Below are positions 41,613-50,520 of a stretch of DNA of 50,669 bases, one piece after another. The stretch covers positions 1-50,669 of the forward strand of contig JAAYYB010000265.1 in assembly GCA_012515615.1 (NCBI GenBank), in the 5' to 3' direction. The notes beneath the pieces were generated by a model that was given only the letters and a program-made list of their open reading frames with translations, did not search any database and had not been told where the DNA came from. A program made the position numbers and the translations under genes. This DNA comes from Fibrobacter sp. GTDB taxonomy: Bacteria > Fibrobacterota > Chitinivibrionia > Chitinivibrionales > Chitinispirillaceae. Position 1 is the first letter of the stretch, and the number at the start of each line of letters is the position of its first letter.

Positions 41613-41643
41613 AGGGCGGACACCTTTGTTCGCCTTTTTTTTT
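41613..41643 (+). terminator. Rho-independent terminator after the small acidic protein gene
   Basis: AGGGCGGACA (41613-41622) pairs with TGTTCGCCT (41627-41635), with one bulged G and one G-U pair, a CCTT loop and nine T residues to 41643. Confidence 0.85.
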
Positions 41644-41698
41644 GCACTACATATGCCCCTCATGATAAGTCATTTCGTGGGCGGCCGGTTTATTTCTG

Positions 41699-42487
41699 AT
41701 GAAAAAAGATACCGTTTATTTGATTTCTGATGCACATTTCGGAATTGATCTGCAAGGCTGTGAGGCAAGAGAAGCTCTCTTTTTCAAGTGGCTGCAGGAG
41801 ATCTCTCCGGAGATGTCAGAGCTGATTATTGTCGGTGATCTTTTTGATTTCTGGATAGAATACAAGTCTGCTGTCAGGCCCGACTATTTCCCGGTCCTTC
41901 ATGCCTTGAAGAATGTTGTTGAGCAGGGAATTAAAATACACTATCTTGCGGGAAATCATGATTTTGCCCTTGGAACTTTCCTTGAAGAAAAGTTAGGAAT
42001 TATCATTCATCACGGAACTTTCGATGCAGAGATTCAGGGGAAAAAAGTACATATTTTCCATGGCGACGGGCTAATCAAAAGGGATATCGGTTATCGCATT
42101 CTGAAAAAAGTACTGCGTAACCCGTTTAACCAGAAGCTTTACAAACTGCTTCATCCTGATCTCGGAGTGGCACTCGGGACATTAGTTTCCGGTTCAAGCA
42201 GGAAATACCTCAGACCCGTTCTAAAAGAAAGCATTATAAATGAGTACAGGCAGAATGCTTTGTGCCTGTTAAAAAAAGGCAACGATATCGTAGTCTTTGG
42301 TCACACCCACAGGGCAGATCTCTGCAGGTTTGATTCAGGCATTTACTGCAACACCGGATCATGGCTGATAAACTACAACTTTGCAAGCATCAAAAATGGC
42401 GAATTGCAGCTATGGCGTTACAGAGAGGGATTATCTCCTGAAGAGATTCATTGCAGCGATTTAAAGAATGGCAGCAGCGTATCGTAG
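41699..42487 (+). CDS. lpxH: UDP-2,3-diacylglucosamine pyrophosphatase-like metallophosphoesterase
   Basis: A 262-residue calcineurin-like metallophosphatase. All metal-binding blocks are visible: LISDAHFG (8-15), VGDLFDFW (45-52), AGNHDFALG, FHGDG and FGHTHRAD. The family hydrolyses UDP-2,3-diacylglucosamine to lipid X and UMP in lipid A synthesis at the inner membrane; GDLFDFW and the helical insert (about 130-190) favour LpxH over generic phosphatases. Its 3' end overlaps the end of the convergent HIT gene by 40 bp. Together with the LPS cluster at 1-5 kb it supports an LPS-bearing outer membrane. Confidence 0.8.
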   Translation: MKKDTVYLISDAHFGIDLQGCEAREALFFKWLQEISPEMSELIIVGDLFDFWIEYKSAVRPDYFPVLHALKNVVEQGIKIHYLAGNHDFALGTFLEEKLGIIIHHGTFDAEIQGKKVHIFHGDGLIKRDIGYRILKKVLRNPFNQKLYKLLHPDLGVALGTLVSGSSRKYLRPVLKESIINEYRQNALCLLKKGNDIVVFGHTHRADLCRFDSGIYCNTGSWLINYNFASIKNGELQLWRYREGLSPEEIHCSDLKNGSSVS

Positions 42488-42939
42488 CTGTCTGAAATCC
42501 CCTGTGAAATGACCCTGGTATCACCCAGAACCGGCATAAAATTGGTATCTCCGTTCCATCTTGGAACTATGTGCATATGAATATGCTGGTCAATACCGGC
42601 TCCGGCCACCCTTCCCAGGTTCATCCCGATGTTGAAGGCTTCAGGATGAATTGCCTCTGTAAGTACCTTCTTACAGAGGCAGACAAGATCCCAGAGTTCA
42701 GAAGAGCTTTCTTTGTCAAGTGCGACCGGATCGGATGTGTGCATGTAGGGAACAACCATCAGATGACCATTGTTATAAGGGAAAAGATTCATTATAACAA
42801 AGCACTTTTTACCTCTGTGAAGAATCAGGTTGCTCTTGTCATCTGATTGCTCCGGCTTTATACAGAAAATGCAGCCGTCCTCTTTTTTGCTTATTTCCTG
42901 GATATATTTCATTCTCCAGGGTGCCCACAAACGATCCAT
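42448..42939 (-). CDS. HIT family nucleotide hydrolase/phosphorylase
   Basis: A 163-residue histidine-triad protein. The catalytic triad is GIDQHIHMHIVPRW (H119, H121, H123), and the N-terminal RLWAPWRMKYI and CIFC segments resemble Ap4A phosphorylase-like members. It would cleave dinucleoside polyphosphates or nucleotide conjugates in the cytosol. The 3' end overlaps the lpxH-like gene on the opposite strand by 40 bp. It lies 15 bp downstream of the outer-membrane protein gene, probably in one operon. Confidence 0.92.
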   Translation of the reverse strand: MDRLWAPWRMKYIQEISKKEDGCIFCIKPEQSDDKSNLILHRGKKCFVIMNLFPYNNGHLMVVPYMHTSDPVALDKESSSELWDLVCLCKKVLTEAIHPEAFNIGMNLGRVAGAGIDQHIHMHIVPRWNGDTNFMPVLGDTRVISQGISDSYDTLLPFFKSLQ

Positions 42940-42954
42940 TAAAGTCCCTTCAAA

Positions 42955-43893
42955 TTAAAGCGACAGGCATATGCCGGTGTTCAGAAGAAACCCTGCACCG
43001 CCCAGATCTACATTTTTATCCATGTTGTCAAAAGGAATCATCAGTTTCCCGTCCACATAGAATCCCACAGGAATAACCGGAATCTTGATCATCGCGCCAA
43101 GGTCAATGTGGCATCCCCAGTGCGGGGTCATGAGGCTGGAGGTGATCTCTTTGACGATCTTTTTTGAGATCTCTTCGTTCTCGAAAATTTCTGAACCCAA
43201 TTCTGATACACCCTTTGTTCCCTCAATAGCCGATCCAAGGGCATCCTCGATAAGGCCTTTGTTTAGTATGGGGGTGGCAAAATGCACACTCGCACCTGCT
43301 CCTCCGTAAAGCTTGAGTGTCTTGAGAGATTTTGGAATCTGTACGATGTACTTTCTTACCGTAAGGTCAAAATTGAGTTTCATATAGGGAGTCTTCTTCA
43401 GGCCTAAGAAACCCATATCGAACTCCTCAAGGGTGATGGGAAGCGAATCGTAAACAGGTTTAAAGAGGTCATCTGGACCATTGATCTCTGCCGGAACATC
43501 ATCTCTGAACTCCAGTGATGTCGGGTACTTGATAGAACCCTCATACTCCCACAGCCCGAAATTCGTTGATAACTCTATTACATCAAGGATTGGTATGATG
43601 TCTATATAAATCTTGGCGCCAATATTAAAAGGCGTTCTGGTCCAGTCGGTCCTGTTGATAAAAACAGGAAGATTGTCGCCTGATATTTCAGTAAGTCCCG
43701 CAGGAAGCTGTCCCTCAATTGTGCCTGTATCGATGCTTAAGCCGGCTAATGCAAGCTGTTCATCCTGCACATTATCCATATTTAGAGTCAGATCGTTTCC
43801 CCAGTGAATTCCGATTCCTACAATTGCCATTGATGGCAGTGCCATAGAGAGTAAAAGTATAGAGGCAGAGAAAATCGGTCTCAACTTTGACAT
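42955..43893 (-). CDS. Secreted, probably outer-membrane protein of unknown function
   Basis: A 312-residue protein with a signal peptide (about 1-23, ending LPSMA). The mature part alternates hydrophobic and polar residues and ends in FLLNTGICLSL, compatible with a beta-barrel. AAAGGAG lies seven bases before the ATG. No family is recognised. It precedes the HIT gene with 15 bp between, so they probably share a transcript. Confidence 0.6.
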   Translation of the reverse strand: MSKLRPIFSASILLLSMALPSMAIVGIGIHWGNDLTLNMDNVQDEQLALAGLSIDTGTIEGQLPAGLTEISGDNLPVFINRTDWTRTPFNIGAKIYIDIIPILDVIELSTNFGLWEYEGSIKYPTSLEFRDDVPAEINGPDDLFKPVYDSLPITLEEFDMGFLGLKKTPYMKLNFDLTVRKYIVQIPKSLKTLKLYGGAGASVHFATPILNKGLIEDALGSAIEGTKGVSELGSEIFENEEISKKIVKEITSSLMTPHWGCHIDLGAMIKIPVIPVGFYVDGKLMIPFDNMDKNVDLGGAGFLLNTGICLSL

Positions 43894-44040
43894 GGTAAAC
43901 TCCTTTTACAAGATTACTTATTGATCTGAACAGTACCGGAAAATCCGGCGCAGCATAGTAATATAAATTGTACTTTTCGGGCAGAGAAATTTCCACTTAC
44001 AGTTTTTTTAGAATCCCTTCAGCATGGCACAGATAATTGT

Positions 44041-44070
44041 TTGTCTTATCGTACAAAATTGATGTATAAT
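44041..44070 (+). promoter_or_regulatory. Promoter of the NlpC/P60-like lipoprotein gene
   Basis: TTGTCT (44041-44046) and a consensus TATAAT (44065-44070) are separated by 18 bp, 36 bases before the ATG. Confidence 0.5.
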
Positions 44071-44106
44071 AATAGCGGTTTCCATTAAAATGTAACTGGT
44101 GGATAT

Positions 44107-44949
44107 ATGAATAGATACTTCAGCATGCTTCTGGTGATCCCGGGTTTGCTGTTTTGCGGATGTCAGGCCGGTACATCTGGAAATTCAGGTGATCAGATAA
44201 AAACGTTGCATAAACAAGAGAAGTTTAAAATTGCAGGTAGAAAAAAAAAGGAGCCTGAAAAAGACTCACTCATTTCCGGTTTTGAAAGCAGGCTTTTTAA
44301 TGCCTGGCCGCAGGGAATCTATGACAGTGTAAAAGTGTCTGCGCGTTTTAGAAAAGACTCGATCCGTATCGCTTTTCAGAATGCCGGAACTGAACTACAG
44401 AAAGAACAGATTGTTAATGAAGCCGGAAAACTCCTTACAGATCTGATAGTGTATGAGCTGATTCCTTTCTGGTATAAAACGAGATGGTCTTTTGAGGGGC
44501 ATACGGAGGTGCCGCGGCAGGGCAGTGTAGCCTGCGGGTATTTTGTTTCAACTGTTCTCAGGGATGCCGGATTTAATCTGAACCGCTTTAAGCTGGCACA
44601 GGGGAGTCCCTCAGCTGAGGCTTACTCCATAGGTGTTCTGGATAGTGTCAAACTCCTGGAAGGACTACCATACAGTAAAGTACTGGAATATTTCCTTACA
44701 CGAAATGACGGGTTATATTTTGTCGGCCTTGATTATCATGTGGGCTTTATCCTTAAATATTCTGAGAGACTTTATTTCATACATTCAAATTATCTTGACA
44801 GTAAATGTGTCGTTGTCGAGCCGGCAAAAAGTTCTGAAGCATTCTTCAGCTATAGAATTTACATAGCAGATATTACATCAAATAAAAACCTGATTAAGAG
44901 CTGGATACTGGACAGTAAGATTGAAATTGTTGACGAAAGTGACCTGTAA
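44107..44949 (+). CDS. Putative lipoprotein with NlpC/P60-like cysteine-peptidase features
   Basis: A 280-residue protein with a signal sequence ending LLFCGC (lipid-modifiable Cys19, imperfect lipobox). The C-terminal half carries a Cys and His in the arrangement of papain-like NlpC/P60 enzymes: C143 in GSVACGYFVSTVLRDAGF, then H211 in GLDYHVGFIL. Such enzymes cut peptide bonds of peptidoglycan, which would fit an envelope lipoprotein, but the third catalytic residue is not clear and the family match is only by motif. The ATG has a GGTGG-like site upstream. It precedes the propeller protein gene by about 90 bp. Confidence 0.55.
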   Translation: MNRYFSMLLVIPGLLFCGCQAGTSGNSGDQIKTLHKQEKFKIAGRKKKEPEKDSLISGFESRLFNAWPQGIYDSVKVSARFRKDSIRIAFQNAGTELQKEQIVNEAGKLLTDLIVYELIPFWYKTRWSFEGHTEVPRQGSVACGYFVSTVLRDAGFNLNRFKLAQGSPSAEAYSIGVLDSVKLLEGLPYSKVLEYFLTRNDGLYFVGLDYHVGFILKYSERLYFIHSNYLDSKCVVVEPAKSSEAFFSYRIYIADITSNKNLIKSWILDSKIEIVDESDL

Positions 44950-45038
44950 GGAGTATCCTGGTATTAAATGTAATAACGCTGTAAATAAATATAACACAGT
45001 CTATCTCTTTTTTAATCTCTCGCATATAGGGAACACTA

Positions 45039-46967
45039 ATGAATAAGATGCCGAAAAAAATCATCCTGGCAGCAACACTCGCACTGTTGTTTATCTTTAA
45101 TGCCTTCAGCCAGTCATCGTGGACCTGGCGCAATCCCTTACCAACAGGTTATAGTCTCTACTCTGTTGCGTGGACTGGAAGTCAATATGTAGTTGTGGGC
45201 GACAGCGGGACCGTTTTTACATCAGCCGATGGAGATGAGTGGATTCAGCAGAATTCGGGGACAACAGAAGCCCTGTTCGATGTCATATGGGCCGAGAGCT
45301 TGTTTGTAGTAACCGGACAAGACGGATTGATACTGACATCAACTGACGGCGTGGTCTGGACAAGCCAGAACTCAGATACATACTGGGGGCTCCATTCTGT
45401 AGTATGGACCGGTGAGAAATTCGTGGCCGTAGGAGGCTATCATACCATCGTTTCATCTCCGGATGGGTTTACGTGGACCAAAATTGATGTTTCATTGGAT
45501 GTCGATTTTTATAAGGTAATCTGGACCGGAAACCTGCTTGTTGCAGCTGGGTATAGCGGTATCTACACCTCTGAGGACGGGGAGAACTGGACTTGCAGGA
45601 ATTCCTCTGGAAGGATATATGGACTTACAATGGCCGAAGATCAGATTGTCGCCGTGGGGGGTAACAACGGCTCTTATATGGCGTTCACATCCCCGGATGG
45701 CATTACATGGAATCAAAGAATTGTGAGTGAATCGAGTTTCGGAACGCTGACTTCTGTATGCTGGACAGACTCACTGATTGTGGCGGTTGGCTCTTATGGC
45801 TCGGTCTGCACCTCTTCTGATGGAAAAAAATGGAATAGAGAATTTTCCTGGGCTGAAGGCCTTAGAAATATAATCTGGACAGGGCAGGAAATTGTGGCTG
45901 TGGGTACTTATGGTGAAATTTACACCTCACCTGATGGCTTGACCTGGACAAAAAAATGCTCTGAAAAGATTGAGAGCTTAGGGTCAGTCTGCTGGACCGG
46001 AACGCAAGCTTTTACCTGCGGACTCAATGGTGAGATCCTTACATCGCCTGACGGTGTGCTATGGACTGCACAGAACTCAGGGACAAGAAAAAGTCTTGAA
46101 GCAACGGCTTTTGTGGAAGGTAAAGCATTTGCAGCCGGGGATTCCGGCACCATCATTTATTCAGAAGATTGCATCAACTGGTCCTCAGCTATTTCCGGAT
46201 GCAATTCAGACCTTTACTGCATATCAGGCTCAGGGGAAATGCTTATAGCAGCCGGGGATTCCGGCACTATCCTTACCTCAACCGATGGATTATCGTGGGT
46301 CAGCAGAAACTCAGGTGTTTCAGAAAGGCTGGAATCCGTGGTATGGACCGGCAGACTCTTTGTTTTACTGGGGCATAGAGGGATAATTCTTACATCGCAG
46401 AATGGTGTCGACTGGACAGATAGAACATCGGATACAACATTCAGTTTTCTTTCCGCAGTCTGGACAGGAACACAGATTGTGGCTGTGGGCTCTGGAGGAA
46501 AAATCATGAGGTCCACAGATGGAGTCGAATGGACAAGCAGCGAATCAGGAACAACAGAAGCTTTTTCTTCTGTTACATGGACCGGCCGTCAACTGGTTGC
46601 AGCAGGACGTTATATTTATTCTTCAGAAGATGGCATCACATGGACCCAAAACAACACAATTGCATACAGTGACCTTTATTCCATCACATGGACAGGCTCA
46701 CTGCTTGTGGCGGTAGGTTTTAACGGAATGATCGTCTCTTCACCTGAAGATATTCCTGTGGCCGGTAAAATACCTTTACAAAAAACACTTATCTCTGAGC
46801 AGCCGCGTTTTTCATGCTCCCTCAGCCGTGACAAAGATCTGGTTGCGGTAAAAGACAACCATTCCGGATACAGATACAATCTTCTGGGCAGAAGATATGG
46901 TTATGAAATGTCAAATATAAAGAGCGGGGTTAAACGCAAGCAGAACAGACATACTCTTTTAAAATAA
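45039..46967 (+). CDS. Secreted 14-repeat beta-propeller protein (Ycf48/BNR-like repeats)
   Basis: A 642-residue protein with a signal peptide (about 1-25, ending NAFSQ) and 14 consecutive repeats of about 42 residues, each of the form W-T-G-x-x-V-A-V-G ... T-S-x-D-G-x-x-W. I count SADGDEW, STDGVVW, SPDGFTW and so on, the last degenerate (SPEDIPV). Fourteen repeats would make two seven-bladed propellers. The repeats resemble Ycf48 and sialidase (BNR/Asp-box) propellers, which bind partners and often lack enzyme activity. The C-terminus (YNLLGRRYGYEM) resembles the start of a sorting tail but ends differently. Probably extracellular or periplasmic; partner unknown. Confidence 0.78.
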   Translation: MNKMPKKIILAATLALLFIFNAFSQSSWTWRNPLPTGYSLYSVAWTGSQYVVVGDSGTVFTSADGDEWIQQNSGTTEALFDVIWAESLFVVTGQDGLILTSTDGVVWTSQNSDTYWGLHSVVWTGEKFVAVGGYHTIVSSPDGFTWTKIDVSLDVDFYKVIWTGNLLVAAGYSGIYTSEDGENWTCRNSSGRIYGLTMAEDQIVAVGGNNGSYMAFTSPDGITWNQRIVSESSFGTLTSVCWTDSLIVAVGSYGSVCTSSDGKKWNREFSWAEGLRNIIWTGQEIVAVGTYGEIYTSPDGLTWTKKCSEKIESLGSVCWTGTQAFTCGLNGEILTSPDGVLWTAQNSGTRKSLEATAFVEGKAFAAGDSGTIIYSEDCINWSSAISGCNSDLYCISGSGEMLIAAGDSGTILTSTDGLSWVSRNSGVSERLESVVWTGRLFVLLGHRGIILTSQNGVDWTDRTSDTTFSFLSAVWTGTQIVAVGSGGKIMRSTDGVEWTSSESGTTEAFSSVTWTGRQLVAAGRYIYSSEDGITWTQNNTIAYSDLYSITWTGSLLVAVGFNGMIVSSPEDIPVAGKIPLQKTLISEQPRFSCSLSRDKDLVAVKDNHSGYRYNLLGRRYGYEMSNIKSGVKRKQNRHTLLK

Positions 46968-47044
46968 ATAAGAGCATCCTGCTTTTTGGTTTACAGTTAT
47001 GGTGTATTTTAAAGATATAAGTTTGCCTGATCAGGATTTACGAA

Positions 47045-47779
47045 TTGATACATATAATGAGAAAAGCAATAAATCATTGCCCCGGAATGTTTCTGTTATC
47101 GTTACTGTTTCCCCTTTGCCTTTCAGCCGGAAACATCTCATCTCCACAATCATTTCTTGAAGAGACGATTCAAAACCTGCGGGAAATAGGGACCCTGAGA
47201 GCCTCTGTAAAAAGATTCCAGCTCTATAACGGAGAAACCCGCATCAGTGTGGGCAGGGTAGAGGCGGCTGACAGCGCAACAGTCTACAACTATTCATCTC
47301 CAGGAAAGTTCAGAATGATCTTTACCGGCAGAGAACTGCTGAGTATCGATTTGCAGAAAGAACAGGGACGCAGGAAAAATATATCGGCTCATTGTCTGCT
47401 GAAGGAACGTGATCCGCTCGGGAAATTTCTCGGGTTGAGAAATTTACCGGCAGAAGAGTATGAGTTCAAGGGAAGTGTCGATTCCCAAACAGTATTTATC
47501 CGGTGCAGTGAAGAGGGGCTTACAGAGTATATCGGAATTCAAAGGGCATCTTTGCGCCCCACTGTGATAGAGTGGTTTGATTCCACTGGAGTGATGCTGG
47601 AGCAGACCCGTTTCAATTATAATACCGGCAGCGTAATACCTTTGTCGATTGTCACAAAGAGCATGCCCGGTTCAATATTGATAGATTCGATGGTGATATC
47701 GCATCCCAGGATCAACTCCGGACTATCAGATGTTGAATTTCAAATCCCGGAGGAAATCAGATGGGATCAGGAGCGGTGA
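47045..47779 (+). CDS. LolA-like outer-membrane lipoprotein carrier family protein
   Basis: A 244-residue protein with a signal peptide and a predicted open beta-barrel of the LolA type (repeating strands, for example SSPGKFRMIFTGRELLSID). LolA carries lipoproteins through the periplasm; this member is longer than E. coli LolA (about 200) and could be a variant. Start uncertain: a TTG at 47045 has AGGA eight bases upstream, whereas an ATG at 47057 (MRKAINHCPG) has no visible site but a normal signal peptide. The stop overlaps the convergent SAM hydrolase gene by 23 bp. Confidence 0.65.
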   Translation: MIHIMRKAINHCPGMFLLSLLFPLCLSAGNISSPQSFLEETIQNLREIGTLRASVKRFQLYNGETRISVGRVEAADSATVYNYSSPGKFRMIFTGRELLSIDLQKEQGRRKNISAHCLLKERDPLGKFLGLRNLPAEEYEFKGSVDSQTVFIRCSEEGLTEYIGIQRASLRPTVIEWFDSTGVMLEQTRFNYNTGSVIPLSIVTKSMPGSILIDSMVISHPRINSGLSDVEFQIPEEIRWDQER

Positions 47780-48548
47780 TCTGAACCCGGTCACCGGGTG
47801 TAACCTTAAGAACCTCAGATGCTTTCCCGCCGTTGACCGCAATCTCAACAAAACCTGCGGATCCGGTATAAAACAGCTTGCAGCCGGGCTTGTACTCCTG
47901 ATAATATCTCCCGAATGGAATTTTGGCATCTGTCCTGAGAATCTTCATCGATGAGTTATGATGTTCAGGAGTGATCTTCTCATTTTCGATACTTGTGATA
48001 AGATTCCCGAAAGAATCGATATAGATGATCTCTCCTGTGATGTCCCCATTGACATAAGTAGAATCAGGGAAGGGTATCTTTATAAAGTCTGTAAACGATG
48101 GGCCGAGTTTGTTCAAAGGTAAACCCCTGGCAAGGTGTGCTGATACAGGCGCAAAAATATCTCTTCCCTGGAAAGTGGGGCTTACCGGCTGACGGTAACA
48201 GGTACTATTCGTTATCAGAGTTACTTCTTTGATTTTTTCTTTTGAAAGCGCCCATGAGAGAACACCGTTGTCCGGGCCGACAAAGCAGAATCTGTCATTT
48301 GAGGCCGCTATAGCTTTTCTGGGGCTTCCGACACCGGGATCCACCACGGAACAGAAAATCGTTCCGGGTGGAAATGAACGGTAGCAGGCAAGAAGTGTAA
48401 AGCAGGCGCTTCTGATGTCACCGGGAGCAATCCGATGGGTGATATCTATTACCGTGGCTTCCGGAGAGATTCCATTTATTACACCTTTCATCTCTCCGGA
48501 AAACCAGTCTTTTTCTCCGAAATCGGTTATAAGAGCAATAATAGGCAT
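47757..48548 (-). CDS. SAM hydroxide adenosyltransferase (DUF62 / chlorinase-fluorinase family)
   Basis: A 263-residue member of the SAM hydrolase family related to fluorinase and chlorinase. ITDFGEKDWFSGEMKGVI (6-23), DITHRI, CSVVDPGVGSPRK and FVGPDNGVLS are the family signatures. Bacterial housekeeping members hydrolyse S-adenosylmethionine to adenosine and methionine with hydroxide, and halogenation is not expected. Its end overlaps the LolA-like gene by 23 bp. It follows htpG with about 80 bp between. Confidence 0.9.
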   Translation of the reverse strand: MPIIALITDFGEKDWFSGEMKGVINGISPEATVIDITHRIAPGDIRSACFTLLACYRSFPPGTIFCSVVDPGVGSPRKAIAASNDRFCFVGPDNGVLSWALSKEKIKEVTLITNSTCYRQPVSPTFQGRDIFAPVSAHLARGLPLNKLGPSFTDFIKIPFPDSTYVNGDITGEIIYIDSFGNLITSIENEKITPEHHNSSMKILRTDAKIPFGRYYQEYKPGCKLFYTGSAGFVEIAVNGGKASEVLKVTPGDRVQITAPDPI

Positions 48549-48627
48549 CTGTGTTTACTATTCCCTGTCTGCCTTTATATGAGTTGACGATCAGGACTCA
48601 TAGTGCAAATCTTAAACCGATAACATC

Positions 48628-50520
48628 CTACTGTTTTGATGATGCCTTCACCATCAGGCTGCTCACCCGTCTGGAATAGGCCATAGGATCAGAAACCATC
48701 TGTCCTTCGGCGATAAGCGCCTGGTCTAAAAGAAGCTTTACCCAATCTTCCAGCTCTGGATCTTTGGGATCATTTTCATAACGGGCATTCATGTTTTGCA
48801 GAAGCGGATGTTCCGGGTTGATTTCCAGAATTCTCTGTGATTTTGGGACCTCCTGACCCATTGCTTTCATTAGTTTCTCCATGTGGGCGCCCATTGAGTT
48901 CTCAGCGGCAACCAGGCAGGCCGGGCTGTCTTTGAGACGGGTCGTGATACGGACTTCTTTTATGGCATCACCAAGGATGTTTTTAATACGTTCAGAGAGC
49001 TTTTTGTACTTTGATTCCGCTTTTTTCCTGGTGTCTTTTTCTTCTTTGCCAAGCTCCCCGAGATCCAAATCCCCCTGCATAACCGACTTGAGCACTTTCC
49101 CTTCGAAATTGTAGATATCATTCACGATGAATTCATCAATGGGATCAGTCAGATAGAGCACCTCGATGCTTTTGGCTTTAAACACCTCAAGATGAGGACT
49201 TTTTTCGACAATTTCCCTGTTTTCACCGGTGATATAGTAGATCTCTTTCTGGTCTGCCCTCATCCTGTCAACATACTGTTTCAGCGAAACCAGATCATCT
49301 TTCTCTCCCATTGAGGACTGGAAACGGACCAGTTCCAGAAGTTTGTCTTTATTCTCGTAATCAGTGTGGAGCCCTTCCTTGAAAACCGGGCCGAATTCAT
49401 GCCAGAACTTTTTGTAATTGTCAGCATCCCCTTCCGCCATCTCTTTCAGTTTGCCCAGAACTTTCCCTACAAGGGACTTTCTGATTTTGTCAATTATGGG
49501 ATTTTTCTGAAGCATCTCGCGGGAGATGTTGAGTGGAAGGTCCTCGGAATCAACAACACCTCTTATAAACCGCAGATATTCCGGAACCAGCTCTTTGCAG
49601 TTGTCCATTATGAACACCCGTTTTACGTAGAGCTTAACTCCGTGTTTGCGTTCAAATGAGAAAAGATCAAAGGGAGATGTTGATGGAATAAAGAGCATCC
49701 ATGAGTATTCCATTACACCTTCTGCACGGCTGTGAAGAATTGAGAGGGGTTTATCGAAACCCCCAAGCGCCTGCTGATAAAACTCCTCGTACTGCTGAGG
49801 AGTGACTTCTGACTGCGCCCGGCGCCAGAGCGGCTTTGTCTGGTTGACAACTTCTTCGTGTCCCTTTTCGTCTGGAAGGTAGATGGGGAAGGCAATGAAA
49901 TCAGAATATTTCTTGATGAGTGAGCGGATCTGCCAGTCTTCCGTGTAGGCAGATTCCTCTTCTTTAAGGTAAACGGTTATTTCAGTGCCGTGGCCCTCTT
50001 TCTCCGTGTCGCTTATTGTAAACTCGTTTTCTCCCTTTGATTCCCACATTACCGCAGGCTCTTCAGGGCAGCCGGCTCTTTTGGTAATTAGCTTGACACT
50101 TTGGGCCACCATGAAAACAGAATAAAAACCCACTCCAAACTGGCCTATAAGGTTGGAGTCTGCTTTCTGGTCTCCGGTCATCTTTTCCAGAAAAGCTTTC
50201 GAGCCGCTTCTGGCGATTGTGCCGATATTTTCAATAACCTCCTGGCGGCTCATGCCGATGCCGTTGTCGCTTATGGTTAGTGTTTTGGCATTTTTGTCCA
50301 GTTTTATATGGATTGATAGTTCGATATCGGCTGGAAGAACAGATGAATCTGTGAGCGACTGGAACCGAAGCTTGTCAAGGGCATCAGAGGCATTGGAGAT
50401 AAGTTCCCGGAGAAAGACTTCCTTATGGCTGTAAAGGGCGTGAATCATAAGGTGGAGAAGTTGTTTGGCTTCTGTCTGAAACTCCAGATTTTGTGCATTA
50501 GGCTTGGTTGTATCTGCCAT
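48628..50520 (-). CDS. htpG: Molecular chaperone HtpG (Hsp90)
   Basis: A 630-residue bacterial Hsp90, an ATP-dependent cytosolic chaperone. The GHKL ATPase domain shows VFLRELISNASDALDKLRF, DNGIGM and GQFGVGFYSVFMVA; the middle domain has GVVDSEDLPLNISREMLQ; the C-terminal dimerisation domain is complete. The length is normal. GGGAGG lies about five bases before the ATG. The upstream 149 bp hold no CIRCE element that I can see; a -10-like TATAAT on the plus strand (50637-50642) may belong to a gene beyond the window. Confidence 0.98.
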   Translation of the reverse strand: MADTTKPNAQNLEFQTEAKQLLHLMIHALYSHKEVFLRELISNASDALDKLRFQSLTDSSVLPADIELSIHIKLDKNAKTLTISDNGIGMSRQEVIENIGTIARSGSKAFLEKMTGDQKADSNLIGQFGVGFYSVFMVAQSVKLITKRAGCPEEPAVMWESKGENEFTISDTEKEGHGTEITVYLKEEESAYTEDWQIRSLIKKYSDFIAFPIYLPDEKGHEEVVNQTKPLWRRAQSEVTPQQYEEFYQQALGGFDKPLSILHSRAEGVMEYSWMLFIPSTSPFDLFSFERKHGVKLYVKRVFIMDNCKELVPEYLRFIRGVVDSEDLPLNISREMLQKNPIIDKIRKSLVGKVLGKLKEMAEGDADNYKKFWHEFGPVFKEGLHTDYENKDKLLELVRFQSSMGEKDDLVSLKQYVDRMRADQKEIYYITGENREIVEKSPHLEVFKAKSIEVLYLTDPIDEFIVNDIYNFEGKVLKSVMQGDLDLGELGKEEKDTRKKAESKYKKLSERIKNILGDAIKEVRITTRLKDSPACLVAAENSMGAHMEKLMKAMGQEVPKSQRILEINPEHPLLQNMNARYENDPKDPELEDWVKLLLDQALIAEGQMVSDPMAYSRRVSSLMVKASSKQ

